A stretch of 11,227 bases of DNA from Bacteroidota bacterium (GCA_023418095.1 JAEZDL010000105.1:1-11227), one strand, 5' to 3'. Positions 1 to 6,319 are shown, counted from the first letter of the stretch. Notes: generated from the letters alone by a model not told the origin. Translations and numbers: made by a program.

Positions 1-3
1 TTT

Positions 4-435
4 TTACTCACCGATGTCCTCGTTCCAAAGTGCGGGGCGTTCGCGAATGAATTCCTCCATCATCGCAACACACTCCGGAAGATCGAGATCGATCACTTCC
101 ACCCCGTACTTTTCCATGAATTCCCGAGCGCCGGCGAATGTTCTGCTTTCACCTACGATCACTTTCGGGATCTTGAATTGAACGATCGTGCCGGCGCACA
201 TGTAGCAGGGCATCAGGGTGGAATAGATCACCGAGTTCCGGAAATTTCCGATCCGTCCCGCATTGCGAAGGCAATCCATTTCCCCATGCAGGATCGGGTC
301 GCCTTCCTGCACCCGCTTGTTGCGTCCGCGTGCGATCATACGGCCACTCTTCACCAGCACCGATCCGATCGGGATGCCGCCTTCCCTTCTTCCGGCCATG
401 GCTTCTTCGATGGCCGCCTTCATGAATGGATCCAT
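4..435 (-). CDS. Cytosine deaminase, yeast Fcy1-like (zinc nucleoside deaminase family)
   Basis: A 143-residue cytidine/deoxycytidylate deaminase-fold enzyme, complete in the window. The zinc site is visible as HGE (His50, Glu52) and PCYMC (Cys77, Cys80), the family signature HxE...PCxxC with Glu as proton shuttle. The match to yeast cytosine deaminase Fcy1 goes beyond the motif. It includes GGIPIG near residue 19, an Asn39 in the substrate-binding loop, HGE followed by NAGR, and a C-terminal ERPxxWxEDIGE ending. Asp140 lines up with the Fcy1 substrate-contacting aspartate. The predicted reaction is hydrolytic deamination of cytosine to uracil and ammonia in pyrimidine salvage, in the cytosol. 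Guanine deaminase or another base deaminase is less likely because of this C-terminus. The ATG at 435 is used; an in-frame ATG at 423 is possible. The gene diverges from yajQ and shares a 72-base promoter region with it. Confidence 0.9.
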   Translation of the reverse strand: MDPFMKAAIEEAMAGRREGGIPIGSVLVKSGRMIARGRNKRVQEGDPILHGEMDCLRNAGRIGNFRNSVIYSTLMPCYMCAGTIVQFKIPKVIVGESRTFAGAREFMEKYGVEVIDLDLPECVAMMEEFIRERPALWNEDIGE

Positions 436-439
436 GGCA

Positions 440-447
440 CCAACCTA
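440..447 (-). promoter_or_regulatory. Candidate -7 box of the cytosine deaminase gene
   Basis: On the minus strand this reads TAGGTTGG, one mismatch from the Bacteroidota -7 consensus TAnnTTTG. It lies 4 bases before the ATG, implying a very short or absent leader if that start is right. No clear -33 TTG was found. Confidence 0.25.
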
Positions 448-482
448 CGGAATAAGGATCGGCCTTCGCGCGCGGGTGCACT

Positions 483-490
483 TACCTTCG
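483..490 (+). promoter_or_regulatory. Candidate -7 box of yajQ
   Basis: TACCTTCG, one mismatch from TAnnTTTG, lies 17 bases before the yajQ ATG. The identical octamer occurs at 5262-5269, also just upstream of a plus-strand gene. No convincing -33 element is visible. Confidence 0.35.
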
Positions 491-507
491 CCGCATAGTA
501 CGATCAG

Positions 508-999
508 ATGCCATCCGTAGATATTCTTTCCAAGGTCGACCTGCAAACGCTCGACAATGCGATGAACACGGTGAAACGCGAGCTGGAAACACGCTACGAT
601 CTGCGTGGAAGCAACAGCAGCGTGGAATTCGACAAGAAGGCGCTCACCATAAAGCTCGCGACCGAAGATCACCTGAAACTTGATGCGATCCTGGACATTC
701 TCCTGGAGCGAAGCACAAAACAAAAGGTGGACGTGCGCAGTTTCGATCTATCGGAAGAACCCACACCGAGTGGAAAGTTGCTGTACAAGACCATCAAGGT
801 GAAACAGGGGATCGAACGGGAAACGGCCAAGAAGATCGTGAAGGTGATCAAGGATAGCGGGTTGAAGGTGCAGCCCCAGATCATGGACGACATGATACGG
901 GTGAGCGGAAAGAAGATCGATGATCTGCAGAGCGTGATGGCGCTGTGCCGAGAGAAGGATTTCGAGATACCACTTCAGTTCGACAACATGAAGAGCTGA
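508..999 (+). CDS. yajQ: YajQ-family nucleotide (cyclic-di-GMP)-binding protein
   Basis: A 163-residue protein of normal YajQ length, alignable end to end with E. coli YajQ. It begins MPSVDILSKVDLQ and has the ETRYDLRG stretch around residues 27-34. The second half carries KQGIERETAKKIVK (99-112), IKDSGLKVQ (114-122) and an RVSGKKIDDLQ segment (131-141) before the C-terminal PLQF. YajQ proteins have two RRM-like ferredoxin folds. Homologues in Xanthomonas and Pseudomonas bind cyclic di-GMP and act as effectors, while the original annotation was nucleic-acid or nucleotide binding. The ligand in this organism is inferred only. The ATG at 508 matches the conserved family N-terminus. The gene is monocistronic here and is followed directly by strong hairpins that probably end its transcript. 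Confidence 0.95.
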   Translation: MPSVDILSKVDLQTLDNAMNTVKRELETRYDLRGSNSSVEFDKKALTIKLATEDHLKLDAILDILLERSTKQKVDVRSFDLSEEPTPSGKLLYKTIKVKQGIERETAKKIVKVIKDSGLKVQPQIMDDMIRVSGKKIDDLQSVMALCREKDFEIPLQFDNMKS

Positions 1000-1005
1000 A
1001 AGAAC

Positions 1006-1099
1006 CGAAGCCCGCCTTACGGGGCGGGCTTCGAAGCTCCTCGATCAACTTTTCCTCCCGGCTTACGGGCCAGGTTCCAAGCTTACGGGCTTGGGTTTT
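1006..1099 (+). repeat. Three-hairpin TTACGGG module, copy A (likely yajQ terminator region)
   Basis: Three successive hairpins share the loop region CTTACGGG, read as a TACG tetraloop closed by T.G and then C:G. Hairpin 1 pairs 1006-1016 with 1023-1033, 11 bp without mismatch. Hairpin 2 is centred on the loop at 1064-1067, with GGC/GCC plus two outer C:G pairs across one mismatch. Hairpin 3 (loop 1084-1087) pairs CCAAGC with GCTTGG and is followed by GTTTTG. Position right after the yajQ stop suggests a transcription terminator or mRNA 3' stabiliser. The T-run after hairpin 3 is short, so a factor-independent terminator is only likely. Confidence 0.7.
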
Positions 1100-1333
1100 G
1101 CGGCTTTCGGCTTGATCGAGCCTTAGTGTGTCGGTCTGGTGTCAGACGTGATGATGAGCTTGCATCCCGCGTGCCAAGATCGGGCGTTGCAAGCTTTTCC
1201 AATACTGGCGCGGGCTTCAGGCGAGATCAAGGCTATAGATGTCCAAAGCGGTGCGTGGCGTTGTTTTCACTATGGATCGTGGCAGGCTCCACAATTGTGT
1301 GGCGAATATGCAACTGTGGAACTTCTGTAAACG

Positions 1334-1435
1334 CGAAACCCGCCTTACGGGGCGGGTCTCGATCATTCAGTCTCGATCTTTCTTCCGGCTTACGGGCCGG
1401 ATCCCAAGCTTACGGGCCGGGGTGGTCGGGCTTTT
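1334..1435 (+). repeat. Three-hairpin TTACGGG module, copy B
   Basis: A second copy of the module, about 327 bases downstream of copy A. Loops fall at 1346, 1391 and 1411, against 1018, 1064 and 1084 in copy A, so the internal spacing is nearly identical (45 and 20, against 46 and 20). Hairpin 1 shares the 18-base core CCCGCCTTACGGGGCGGG with copy A. Its flanking pair has changed from G:C (1010/1029) to A:T (1338/1357), which keeps the stem. Hairpin 2 has a perfect 7-pair stem. Hairpin 3 has lost two central pairs. A CTTTTT run follows at 1431-1436. Confidence 0.7.
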
Positions 1436-1674
1436 TACGCCACGTGGCAATGCCCTGGGATCGAGTATTCCGTTTGGTCCGTTCGGACTTGAACATGATT
1501 ACGCGAAACACATGCCGTTTGTTTCATGCAGTTTGGAAAATACTTCACCGAACACATTGAGGCTCAACAGGGGCGCGGCTTTCACGGTCCCTCACATGGC
1601 CGATAGGCCGCGGACCTTGACTGGGGAAAATGGGCGATCCCGTCCACATCGATCGTGATGGCGAATTTCGCCGG

Positions 1675-2181
1675 ATGGAATTTGAGTTACGATCCTGGCA
1701 GATGAGCGATCTGCCTTCACTGTTGCGCCATGCGAACGAAGCGGCGATCGCGGCGAACATGACCGATACTTTTCCGCATCCTTATACGATCGCCGCTGGC
1801 GAGGCATTTCTTCAACGTGTTTCGGCGGATCGGCCGGCCAGGGTACTTGCGATCGTGATCAATGGAGAGGCGGTGGGCAGCATCGGGATCTTTCCACAAC
1901 AGGACATCTTTCGCCAGAACGCCGAACTCGGTTACTGGCTCAGCCGCGCATTCTGGGGTAAGGGGATCATGAGCGAAGCGGTGAAGCGGATCACGCGTTA
2001 CGGTCTCGAGACCTTCCCAGAGCTGCAGCGGATCTTCGCAAGGCCATTCGGCAGCAACGCCGCATCACGGAAAGTACTTGAAAATGCCGGCTTCCGCCTT
2101 GAAGCGACATTGAAAGGAACGATCATCAAGAACGGCCGGATCGAGGATGAGATGATCTATGCGATCCGGCGGGAAGCGTAA
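1675..2181 (+). CDS. GNAT-family N-acetyltransferase, RimJ/RimL type
   Basis: A 168-residue GNAT enzyme of the RimJ/RimL (Acetyltransf_3) type, which moves an acetyl group from acetyl-CoA to an amine. The family frame is intact: N-terminal FELRSW, HPYT (residues 35-38), the strand IVINGEAVGSIGI (60-72), NAELGYWLS (82-90), and the acetyl-CoA pyrophosphate loop in RAFWGKGIMSEA (91-102). FARPFGSNAASRKVLENAGF (121-140) is the typical last helix and strand. The substrate cannot be read from sequence; it could be a ribosomal protein N-terminus, an antibiotic or a small metabolite. The ATG at 1675 fits the family N-terminus. An in-frame ATG at 1630, preceded by GGGGAAA, would add 15 unconserved residues. 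The gene converges on the T9SS gene at 2228. Confidence 0.9.
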   Translation: MEFELRSWQMSDLPSLLRHANEAAIAANMTDTFPHPYTIAAGEAFLQRVSADRPARVLAIVINGEAVGSIGIFPQQDIFRQNAELGYWLSRAFWGKGIMSEAVKRITRYGLETFPELQRIFARPFGSNAASRKVLENAGFRLEATLKGTIIKNGRIEDEMIYAIRREA

Positions 2182-2183
2182 AA

Positions 2184-2210
2184 AGGAAAGGCGCCAATGG
2201 CGCCTTTCCT
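2184..2210 (-). terminator. Bidirectional intrinsic terminator between convergent genes
   Basis: A 12-bp perfect stem (2184-2195 with 2199-2210) around a 3-base loop. On the minus strand the stem is followed by a T-run (complement of the As at 2180-2184), so it mainly terminates the T9SS cargo gene. It starts 3 bases after the acetyltransferase stop and can also end that transcript. Confidence 0.85.
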
Positions 2211-2227
2211 GGACCCCGGGGGATCGA

Positions 2228-3232
2228 TCATTGTACGCTGAGACGGACCACGCGGGTCTCGCCATCCGCATCCGTGGCTGAGACCGTGTACAGGCCTGAA
2301 GCAAGACCGGAGATATCGGCCCTGATCATGCCATCGGTGGAAACATAGCGTGCGTTGTGCGCAGCCTTGCCGGTGGCGTCTTGGAACTGTACGAAGATCT
2401 CACCATCCATGCCTTTCGGCAACTGCAAGGTCACATGCTCGTTCGCAGGATTTGGCCAGGCGGAAATGTCACCCTCGACCGTTCCGTTGCCGATACCGGT
2501 GGAAAGATCACCGTACCATTGGGTGAACTGGTTGGTCACTTCATTGCCGAGCACATTGATCGTTGCTGTCACCACCTGTACGAGCGGATAGGAACGGCCC
2601 GCTTCATAATACAGGTAGCTGTCGAATACGGTGGTGGTCTCGAAAAGTTCGGTCTGATCGACATTGGTCTCCACCCAATGAACGCGCAATACGTTCGGCA
2701 CCGTGGCATCCGGAAGGATCAGTGCACCGTAACCATCGGCCTCGCCAACGATGGTACCACTGCGCTCGATCGTGAAACCCTGGATGTCGAAAGTGGCGGC
2801 CATGTCATCCGTCCAGGTGGTCTGGTACGTGCACGGGTAAGGCAGGTAAAGTCCCTCATCGCTGTATGTGATCGCCAGATCACCTTCGGGTTCGGATGAA
2901 TAGGAACCCACGAGATGAACGCCATCGGTGGTGGCACGCCAGAACATGCTGGCCTCATTACCGGTCTCGGCGACCGTGGCGCCCGGGAAAAGTCCGAAGC
3001 CTTCGGCATCGGCGGGATCCACCAGCATGATCACCATTGAACTGTCCGAGGTAAGGCCGCTCATGTCCCAGGTCTGTCCGGCACCTGCAGCACCCGGAGC
3101 CATGTACGGGCCGAATTGCAATGTGTACGACGAACCCGGCACCGGGGCATTACCAGCGAACGTAAGCGTAGGCTGGGCCTGTGCAGCCAGCGTGATGGCC
3201 GCAGTGGAAAGAAGAGTGAAAGCGCGTATCAT
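2228..3232 (-). CDS. Secreted protein with T9SS type A sorting domain (copy 1)
   Basis: About 334 residues and complete. The N-terminus from the ATG at 3232 is a signal peptide: basic MIR, a hydrophobic stretch, then a signal-peptidase site near AQA/QP. The last 75 or so residues form a Por secretion-tail (T9SS type A) domain. It starts at SAWPNPANEHVTLQLP, continues through a DATGK strand and ends with SGLASGLYTVSATD and a short basic strand RVVRLSV. The protein should cross the inner membrane by Sec, then be exported by T9SS and attached to the surface or released. The middle, about 230 residues of beta-rich sequence with a G-G-Q-W-D motif near residue 50-60, is not a domain I recognise. 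It is clearly paralogous to the product of 9092-10123. An ATG at 3241 adds three residues including an Asp; the 3232 start gives a better signal peptide. Confidence 0.88.
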   Translation of the reverse strand: MIRAFTLLSTAAITLAAQAQPTLTFAGNAPVPGSSYTLQFGPYMAPGAAGAGQTWDMSGLTSDSSMVIMLVDPADAEGFGLFPGATVAETGNEASMFWRATTDGVHLVGSYSSEPEGDLAITYSDEGLYLPYPCTYQTTWTDDMAATFDIQGFTIERSGTIVGEADGYGALILPDATVPNVLRVHWVETNVDQTELFETTTVFDSYLYYEAGRSYPLVQVVTATINVLGNEVTNQFTQWYGDLSTGIGNGTVEGDISAWPNPANEHVTLQLPKGMDGEIFVQFQDATGKAAHNARYVSTDGMIRADISGLASGLYTVSATDADGETRVVRLSVQ

Positions 3233-3250
3233 TTGATCCATTTATGGACG

Positions 3251-3258
3251 CAAATGGA
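3251..3258 (-). promoter_or_regulatory. Candidate -7 box of T9SS cargo gene 1
   Basis: Minus strand TCCATTTG, one mismatch from TAnnTTTG, followed by CGTCC. It lies 18 bases before the preferred ATG (3232) and 9 before the alternative (3241). It overlaps a 7-bp inverted repeat TCCATTT/AAATGGA (3237-3243 and 3252-3258). Confidence 0.35.
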
Positions 3259-3336
3259 ATACACGGCCTACCATCTTGCGAGTGGAGTTCGATGACCGGC
3301 TGAATTTCGCATTCGAGCGGCCATTGGATCGGACGA

Positions 3337-4215
3337 TCAGCTTCCGCTCGTGCCGCGGATCTTCTTCTCGATCTCGTCCCACATTTCCGCCGGGATCATT
3401 TCAAGCATGTTGAATTGGCCCGCTCCTTTGATCCATTCTCCACCATCTATCGTGACCACTTCGCCGTTGATGAAACCACTGAACGGTGAGATAAGGTACG
3501 CGACTAGATCGGCCAGTTCATGCTGCTCCCCCACTCTTCCTAACGGAACGCGTTTCGTCATGTCGAACTTTTTGGAGAGATCACCGGGCAACAGTCTTTC
3601 CCATGCGCCCTTCGTTGGAAATGGCCCCGGCGCGATCGCATTGTTCCTGATGCCATGGCGACCCCATTCGGCTGCCAGCGATCGCGTGAGCGCCAATACG
3701 CCGGCCTTGGCGCAAGCGCTCGGAACCACGAAACCCGATCCGGTGGACGCATACGTTGTGGTGATGTTCAGTATCGATCGGTCGAGATCGCCATTTGCGA
3801 TCCACTGTTTCCCGAGTGCGAGTGAACAATTGATCGTACCCATCAGCACGATATCGATCACGGTTCGGAACGCGTTGCTGCTCAATCGCTCGGTGGGGCT
3901 GATGAAGTTGCCCGCAGCATTGTTCACGAGCGAATCGATCCTTCCGAAACGATCTTTCACTGATGCGATCATTTTCTCCACTTCCTCGTAGGATCGAACA
4001 TCGCAGGCGATCGCCAGCACTTCACCACCGGTTTCGTTCTCCAATTCCGCTGCGGTCTTCTCAAGCACCGGAAGCTTCCTACTGGTGATGCAGACCTTCG
4101 CTCCGAGTTGAAGGAAAGCTGTGGCCATCGCACGGCCCAGGCCGGTGCCGCCACCGGTCACGATCACCACTTTTCCTTCCAGCGCTCCTTCGCGCAACAT
4201 CGATCGGTAGGTCAT
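3337..4215 (-). CDS. Short-chain dehydrogenase/reductase, 2,4-dienoyl-CoA reductase-like
   Basis: A 292-residue SDR of normal length. The NAD(P)-binding TGGGTGLG is at residues 20-27, the conserved NNAAG at 98-102, and PGP at 196-198. It resembles mitochondrial 2,4-dienoyl-CoA reductase (DECR1) far more than a generic SDR. It has NNAAGNFISPTERLS, then DIVLxGT, TTTYAxTGSGFVVPSAxAKAG, and GAGQFN near the C-terminus. As in DECR1, the classical YxxxK tyrosine is a serine (Ser166, Lys170), and a tyrosine 15 residues before the lysine (Tyr155) is the likely acid. The predicted role is NADPH-dependent reduction of 2,4-dienoyl-CoA in beta-oxidation of unsaturated fatty acids. Another enoyl-CoA-type substrate is possible. 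Its ATG overlaps the stop of the upstream TPR gene (ATGA), so the two are probably translationally coupled. Confidence 0.9.
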   Translation of the reverse strand: MTYRSMLREGALEGKVVIVTGGGTGLGRAMATAFLQLGAKVCITSRKLPVLEKTAAELENETGGEVLAIACDVRSYEEVEKMIASVKDRFGRIDSLVNNAAGNFISPTERLSSNAFRTVIDIVLMGTINCSLALGKQWIANGDLDRSILNITTTYASTGSGFVVPSACAKAGVLALTRSLAAEWGRHGIRNNAIAPGPFPTKGAWERLLPGDLSKKFDMTKRVPLGRVGEQHELADLVAYLISPFSGFINGEVVTIDGGEWIKGAGQFNMLEMIPAEMWDEIEKKIRGTSGS

Positions 4216-5228
4216 GGTGCGTTGGATCGGGGTGAAGTACGTGTTGGTTCAGCCGGCGCGTTCGATCGCGCGGCAGGAACTTTTTCGATCGGCTTTCCTG
4301 CGCCTGAGCAATGCTTCGTCACAAGTTCCATCACTTCGCTCCCGTGCAGTTCGGTGAAGTTCAGGTCCAAGGCCTTCCGGAATTCTGAACAGGCTTTCGC
4401 GGTATCACCCTGTTGCAATTCGATCATACCAAGGTTGCGGTGGATGAACGGATTATTCGGTCGTTTCCGCGCCGCGATCCCGATGTTCTTCCTCGCCTTC
4501 TTCAGATCGCCCAACTTGAAATACGACCAGCCGCGGTTGTTGAAAGCGAAGCTGTAGTTCGGATCGAACTTGATCGCCTGACCGTAATCCTTGATCGCTC
4601 GTTCGTGCTGATCATTCGCGGCATGAAGATGAAAGCCACGGCTGTTCCATGCCACCGGATCACGCGGCGCGAGTTCGATCGCCCGATCAAGGTCCGATCG
4701 GGCAGCGGCGGTATTGCCGAGCATCGCATGTGCGGCACCGCGCTCGAGCAATGCCGCAGCATCATCCGGTGAACGTGAAAGCAGCTGGTTGAACTTTTCC
4801 ATTGCAGCTTGTAGATCGCCCTGCACCACATCCGATCGCCCGAGCCGGATCAGCGCTTCCCGATCATCGGCAGCACCGATCGCTTCATTCAACCAATACC
4901 GCGCACTGTCCGCACGGCCAGTCTCCATCGCTGCAATGCCGAGCTGGAGTGCTGCTTTTTTCCGATCCTGATCACTTCCATTGCCCAGAACCGCCCGCGC
5001 ATCTCTTTCAGCCCGGGCGAATTCACCGATTTCGTTATATCCTTCCGCACGCAATAGAAGGACATCCGATCCGCCGCCATCGCCGATCAACTTATCAGAG
5101 AGCCTGATGCCGGCGTAATACTTGCCCTGATCGTACTTCGCGCGGATCTTTTCGATCGCTTTCCGGTCCTGCGCCGCCGTATTTACAAGTGCTGCGATCC
5201 ATAGGATTGAGAAGAGAAGCATCCGCAT
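4212..5228 (-). CDS. Secreted or periplasmic TPR-repeat protein
   Basis: A 338-residue protein. Residues 1-19 form a signal peptide (MRMLLFSILWIAALVNTAA) with cleavage before the Gln. Much of the rest is tetratricopeptide repeats, helical pairs with the G/A/Y-L-G-A-P spacing. Good repeats lie at about 123-156, 157-190, 191-224, 225-258 and 259-292, with weaker ones before. The tail TELHGSEVMELVTKHC is typical of Bacteroidota TPR proteins. It is followed by a low-complexity Pro/Ala/Ser/Arg end in which RSNAP occurs twice. TPR proteins are scaffolds, so no enzyme role is predicted. It is the upstream gene of a coupled pair with the dienoyl-CoA-reductase-like SDR, though the two are not an obvious functional pair. 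The ATG at 5228 is used; the ATG at 5222 would give nearly the same signal peptide. Confidence 0.88.
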   Translation of the reverse strand: MRMLLFSILWIAALVNTAAQDRKAIEKIRAKYDQGKYYAGIRLSDKLIGDGGGSDVLLLRAEGYNEIGEFARAERDARAVLGNGSDQDRKKAALQLGIAAMETGRADSARYWLNEAIGAADDREALIRLGRSDVVQGDLQAAMEKFNQLLSRSPDDAAALLERGAAHAMLGNTAAARSDLDRAIELAPRDPVAWNSRGFHLHAANDQHERAIKDYGQAIKFDPNYSFAFNNRGWSYFKLGDLKKARKNIGIAARKRPNNPFIHRNLGMIELQQGDTAKACSEFRKALDLNFTELHGSEVMELVTKHCSGAGKPIEKVPAARSNAPAEPTRTSPRSNAP

Positions 5229-5232
5229 GCCG

Positions 5233-5240
5233 CGAAGTTA
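5233..5240 (-). promoter_or_regulatory. Candidate -7 box of the TPR-SDR gene pair
   Basis: Minus strand TAACTTCG, one mismatch from TAnnTTTG, 4 bases before the TPR gene ATG. That spacing implies a leaderless or nearly leaderless mRNA, or use of the ATG at 5222. Confidence 0.3.
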
Positions 5241-5261
5241 TCCGCCATTCCGCCGATCGGA

Positions 5262-5269
5262 TACCTTCG
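5262..5269 (+). promoter_or_regulatory. Candidate -7 box of the 25-residue repeat protein gene
   Basis: TACCTTCG, identical to the octamer upstream of yajQ and one mismatch from TAnnTTTG. It lies 27 bases before the ATG at 5297. Confidence 0.35.
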
Positions 5270-5296
5270 TGATGGATCGATCGTTCCTGTGAACGG

Positions 5297-5710
5297 ATGA
5301 AGACTGAATATCCCGCAAAAGTTCTCGTTGCCTGGGGCGAAGCGATCGCCGGGCATGCGGGGCTGCGCGATTGGTTGATCAAGAACGGTTATCCGGAGCT
5401 CGGCATCTTCACCTTCGCTCTGCGCAACAAGGACGATGCGCGCAAATGGCTCATGGAGAAAGGCCATCCGCATCTGCTGGCATTGATCACCGGCATGGAA
5501 GGTGACAAGCGCGCGATGGACTGGCTTTCTCGCAACAACATGAACGTGCTGCGGCACATGGCGATGGTGAGCGATGAGGATAGCACTTCGTTCCAATGGC
5601 TGATCGACCATGGCCACCGCGAACTCGCGATCGTAAGCCGGAAGATGTTCCTGGTGAAACAGCAGATCAGCGAGGATAATTCCGATCCGCATAAGTATTC
5701 GCAGGATTGA
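5297..5710 (+). CDS. Hypothetical protein with four 25-residue Trp-Leu repeats
   Basis: A 137-residue soluble protein that I do not recognise. It has a clear internal repeat: Trp26, Trp51, Trp76 and Trp101 are exactly 25 residues apart. Each is followed by Leu and then a pattern like WLxxxGxxxL: WLIKNGYPEL, WLMEKGHPHL, WLSRNNMNVL and WLIDHGHREL. The third repeat is the most diverged. The pattern suggests a stack of helix pairs, like other short helical repeats that act as binding surfaces, but no ligand can be inferred. There is no signal peptide or membrane segment. The charged C-terminus (from about 121) falls outside the repeats. The gene is divergent from the TPR gene (68-base gap), and its last 44 bases overlap the 3' end of the opposite-strand protease gene. 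Regular repeats and its own candidate promoter support it as a real gene. Confidence 0.8.
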   Translation: MKTEYPAKVLVAWGEAIAGHAGLRDWLIKNGYPELGIFTFALRNKDDARKWLMEKGHPHLLALITGMEGDKRAMDWLSRNNMNVLRHMAMVSDEDSTSFQWLIDHGHRELAIVSRKMFLVKQQISEDNSDPHKYSQD

Positions 5711-6308
5711 CGGTCACCGATCGCTTCATCCATTCACCGTGTAATTTCTCGAGCAGGAATATATCGATGATCGTATGCGCGAGCATCGGGCCGATCAAGC
5801 CGAATTCCGCCGCTGCCCATCCGATCGCGATCATCGCAAGGGTCATGAAGGTGCCGTAAAGGCTGATGCGCCAGTCGCGCGGATCGAGGTAGCCGTGGAT
5901 CGCCACGAAGATGATCGCCGTTGCGATGATGCCAAGCCAATGTTGGATCGCACCGCGGAAGAATAATTCCTCCGCGAAACCCGCGCAGATCGAAACGATG
6001 ATCCGGTCGCTGCGCCGCGCCATCACCGGACCGATCATCGCCGAGTAACGTTCGCGGATAGGCGACATGAACCTACGGCGGATGATCCACCAGGCGATCC
6101 CGGCGATCAGAAGTCCACCGGCCACACCGATCGCGATCTGGAAGAAGATGTCCGCTTCACCGATAACCACCTTGATCGGATCACGATCCTGGAAAATGAT
6201 CAGTGCGATGCCCGCCGCACCGAAAAGAAGCAACGTGAGAACGGAAAGTTTCGGTGCAAGCCGCATCTTCGGCTTCACGGCTGGCTGGCCATCGATCGTA
6301 TCATTCAT
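5667..6308 (-). CDS. CPBP-family intramembrane metalloprotease (CAAX protease-like)
   Basis: A 213-residue multi-pass membrane protein. Hydrophobic segments lie at about 21-39, 56-77, 103-112, 124-140, 150-168 and 170-186. The Abi/CPBP signature is present: EELFFRG (residues 113-119, the EExxxR motif), His138 in the FVAIHG segment, and HTIIDIF (178-184) with the third conserved His and an Asp. This family includes the Rce1/Ste24-neighbouring CAAX proteases and bacterial bacteriocin-immunity (Abi) proteins. The bacterial members probably cleave membrane peptides, but targets are mostly unknown. It lies 39 bases downstream of the AAA+ ATPase gene on the same strand, though a candidate promoter in the gap may serve it alone. 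The C-terminal 20 or so residues overlap the opposite-strand gene and are not conserved-looking. Confidence 0.88.
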   Translation of the reverse strand: MNDTIDGQPAVKPKMRLAPKLSVLTLLLFGAAGIALIIFQDRDPIKVVIGEADIFFQIAIGVAGGLLIAGIAWWIIRRRFMSPIRERYSAMIGPVMARRSDRIIVSICAGFAEELFFRGAIQHWLGIIATAIIFVAIHGYLDPRDWRISLYGTFMTLAMIAIGWAAAEFGLIGPMLAHTIIDIFLLEKLHGEWMKRSVTVNPANTYADRNYPR

Positions 6309-6319
6309 GAAAAGTGGTG

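Larger units (their letters stand above)
1000..1674. other. Long non-coding interval with structured repeats
   Basis: No open frame here encodes anything recognisable, and the overlapping frames between about 1126 and 1658 look like chance. The interval holds two copies of a three-hairpin module (separate entries). Between them is a 230-base spacer with inverted repeats: GTCTG-gtgt-CAGAC near 1135-1148, AGCTTGCA/TGCAAGCT at 1157-1164 and 1188-1195, and the palindrome CACAATTGTG near 1290. After the second module come the palindrome GCCACGTGGC (1439-1448) and a GTCCG-tt-CGGAC hairpin near 1477-1488. A TTTG at 1518 lies 19 bases before TACTTCAC (1541), a weak candidate promoter for the acetyltransferase. 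Confidence 0.6.

Noticed and set aside
1126..1658. Overlapping plus-strand open frames in the non-coding interval
   Set aside because: Three frames overlap with no coding-like bias or family match, and they run through the hairpin repeats and palindromes.
1630..1674. Longer N-terminus for the acetyltransferase from the ATG at 1630
   Set aside because: The added 15 residues do not fit the family N-terminus, which matches from the ATG at 1675, although the upstream GGGGAAA leaves some doubt.
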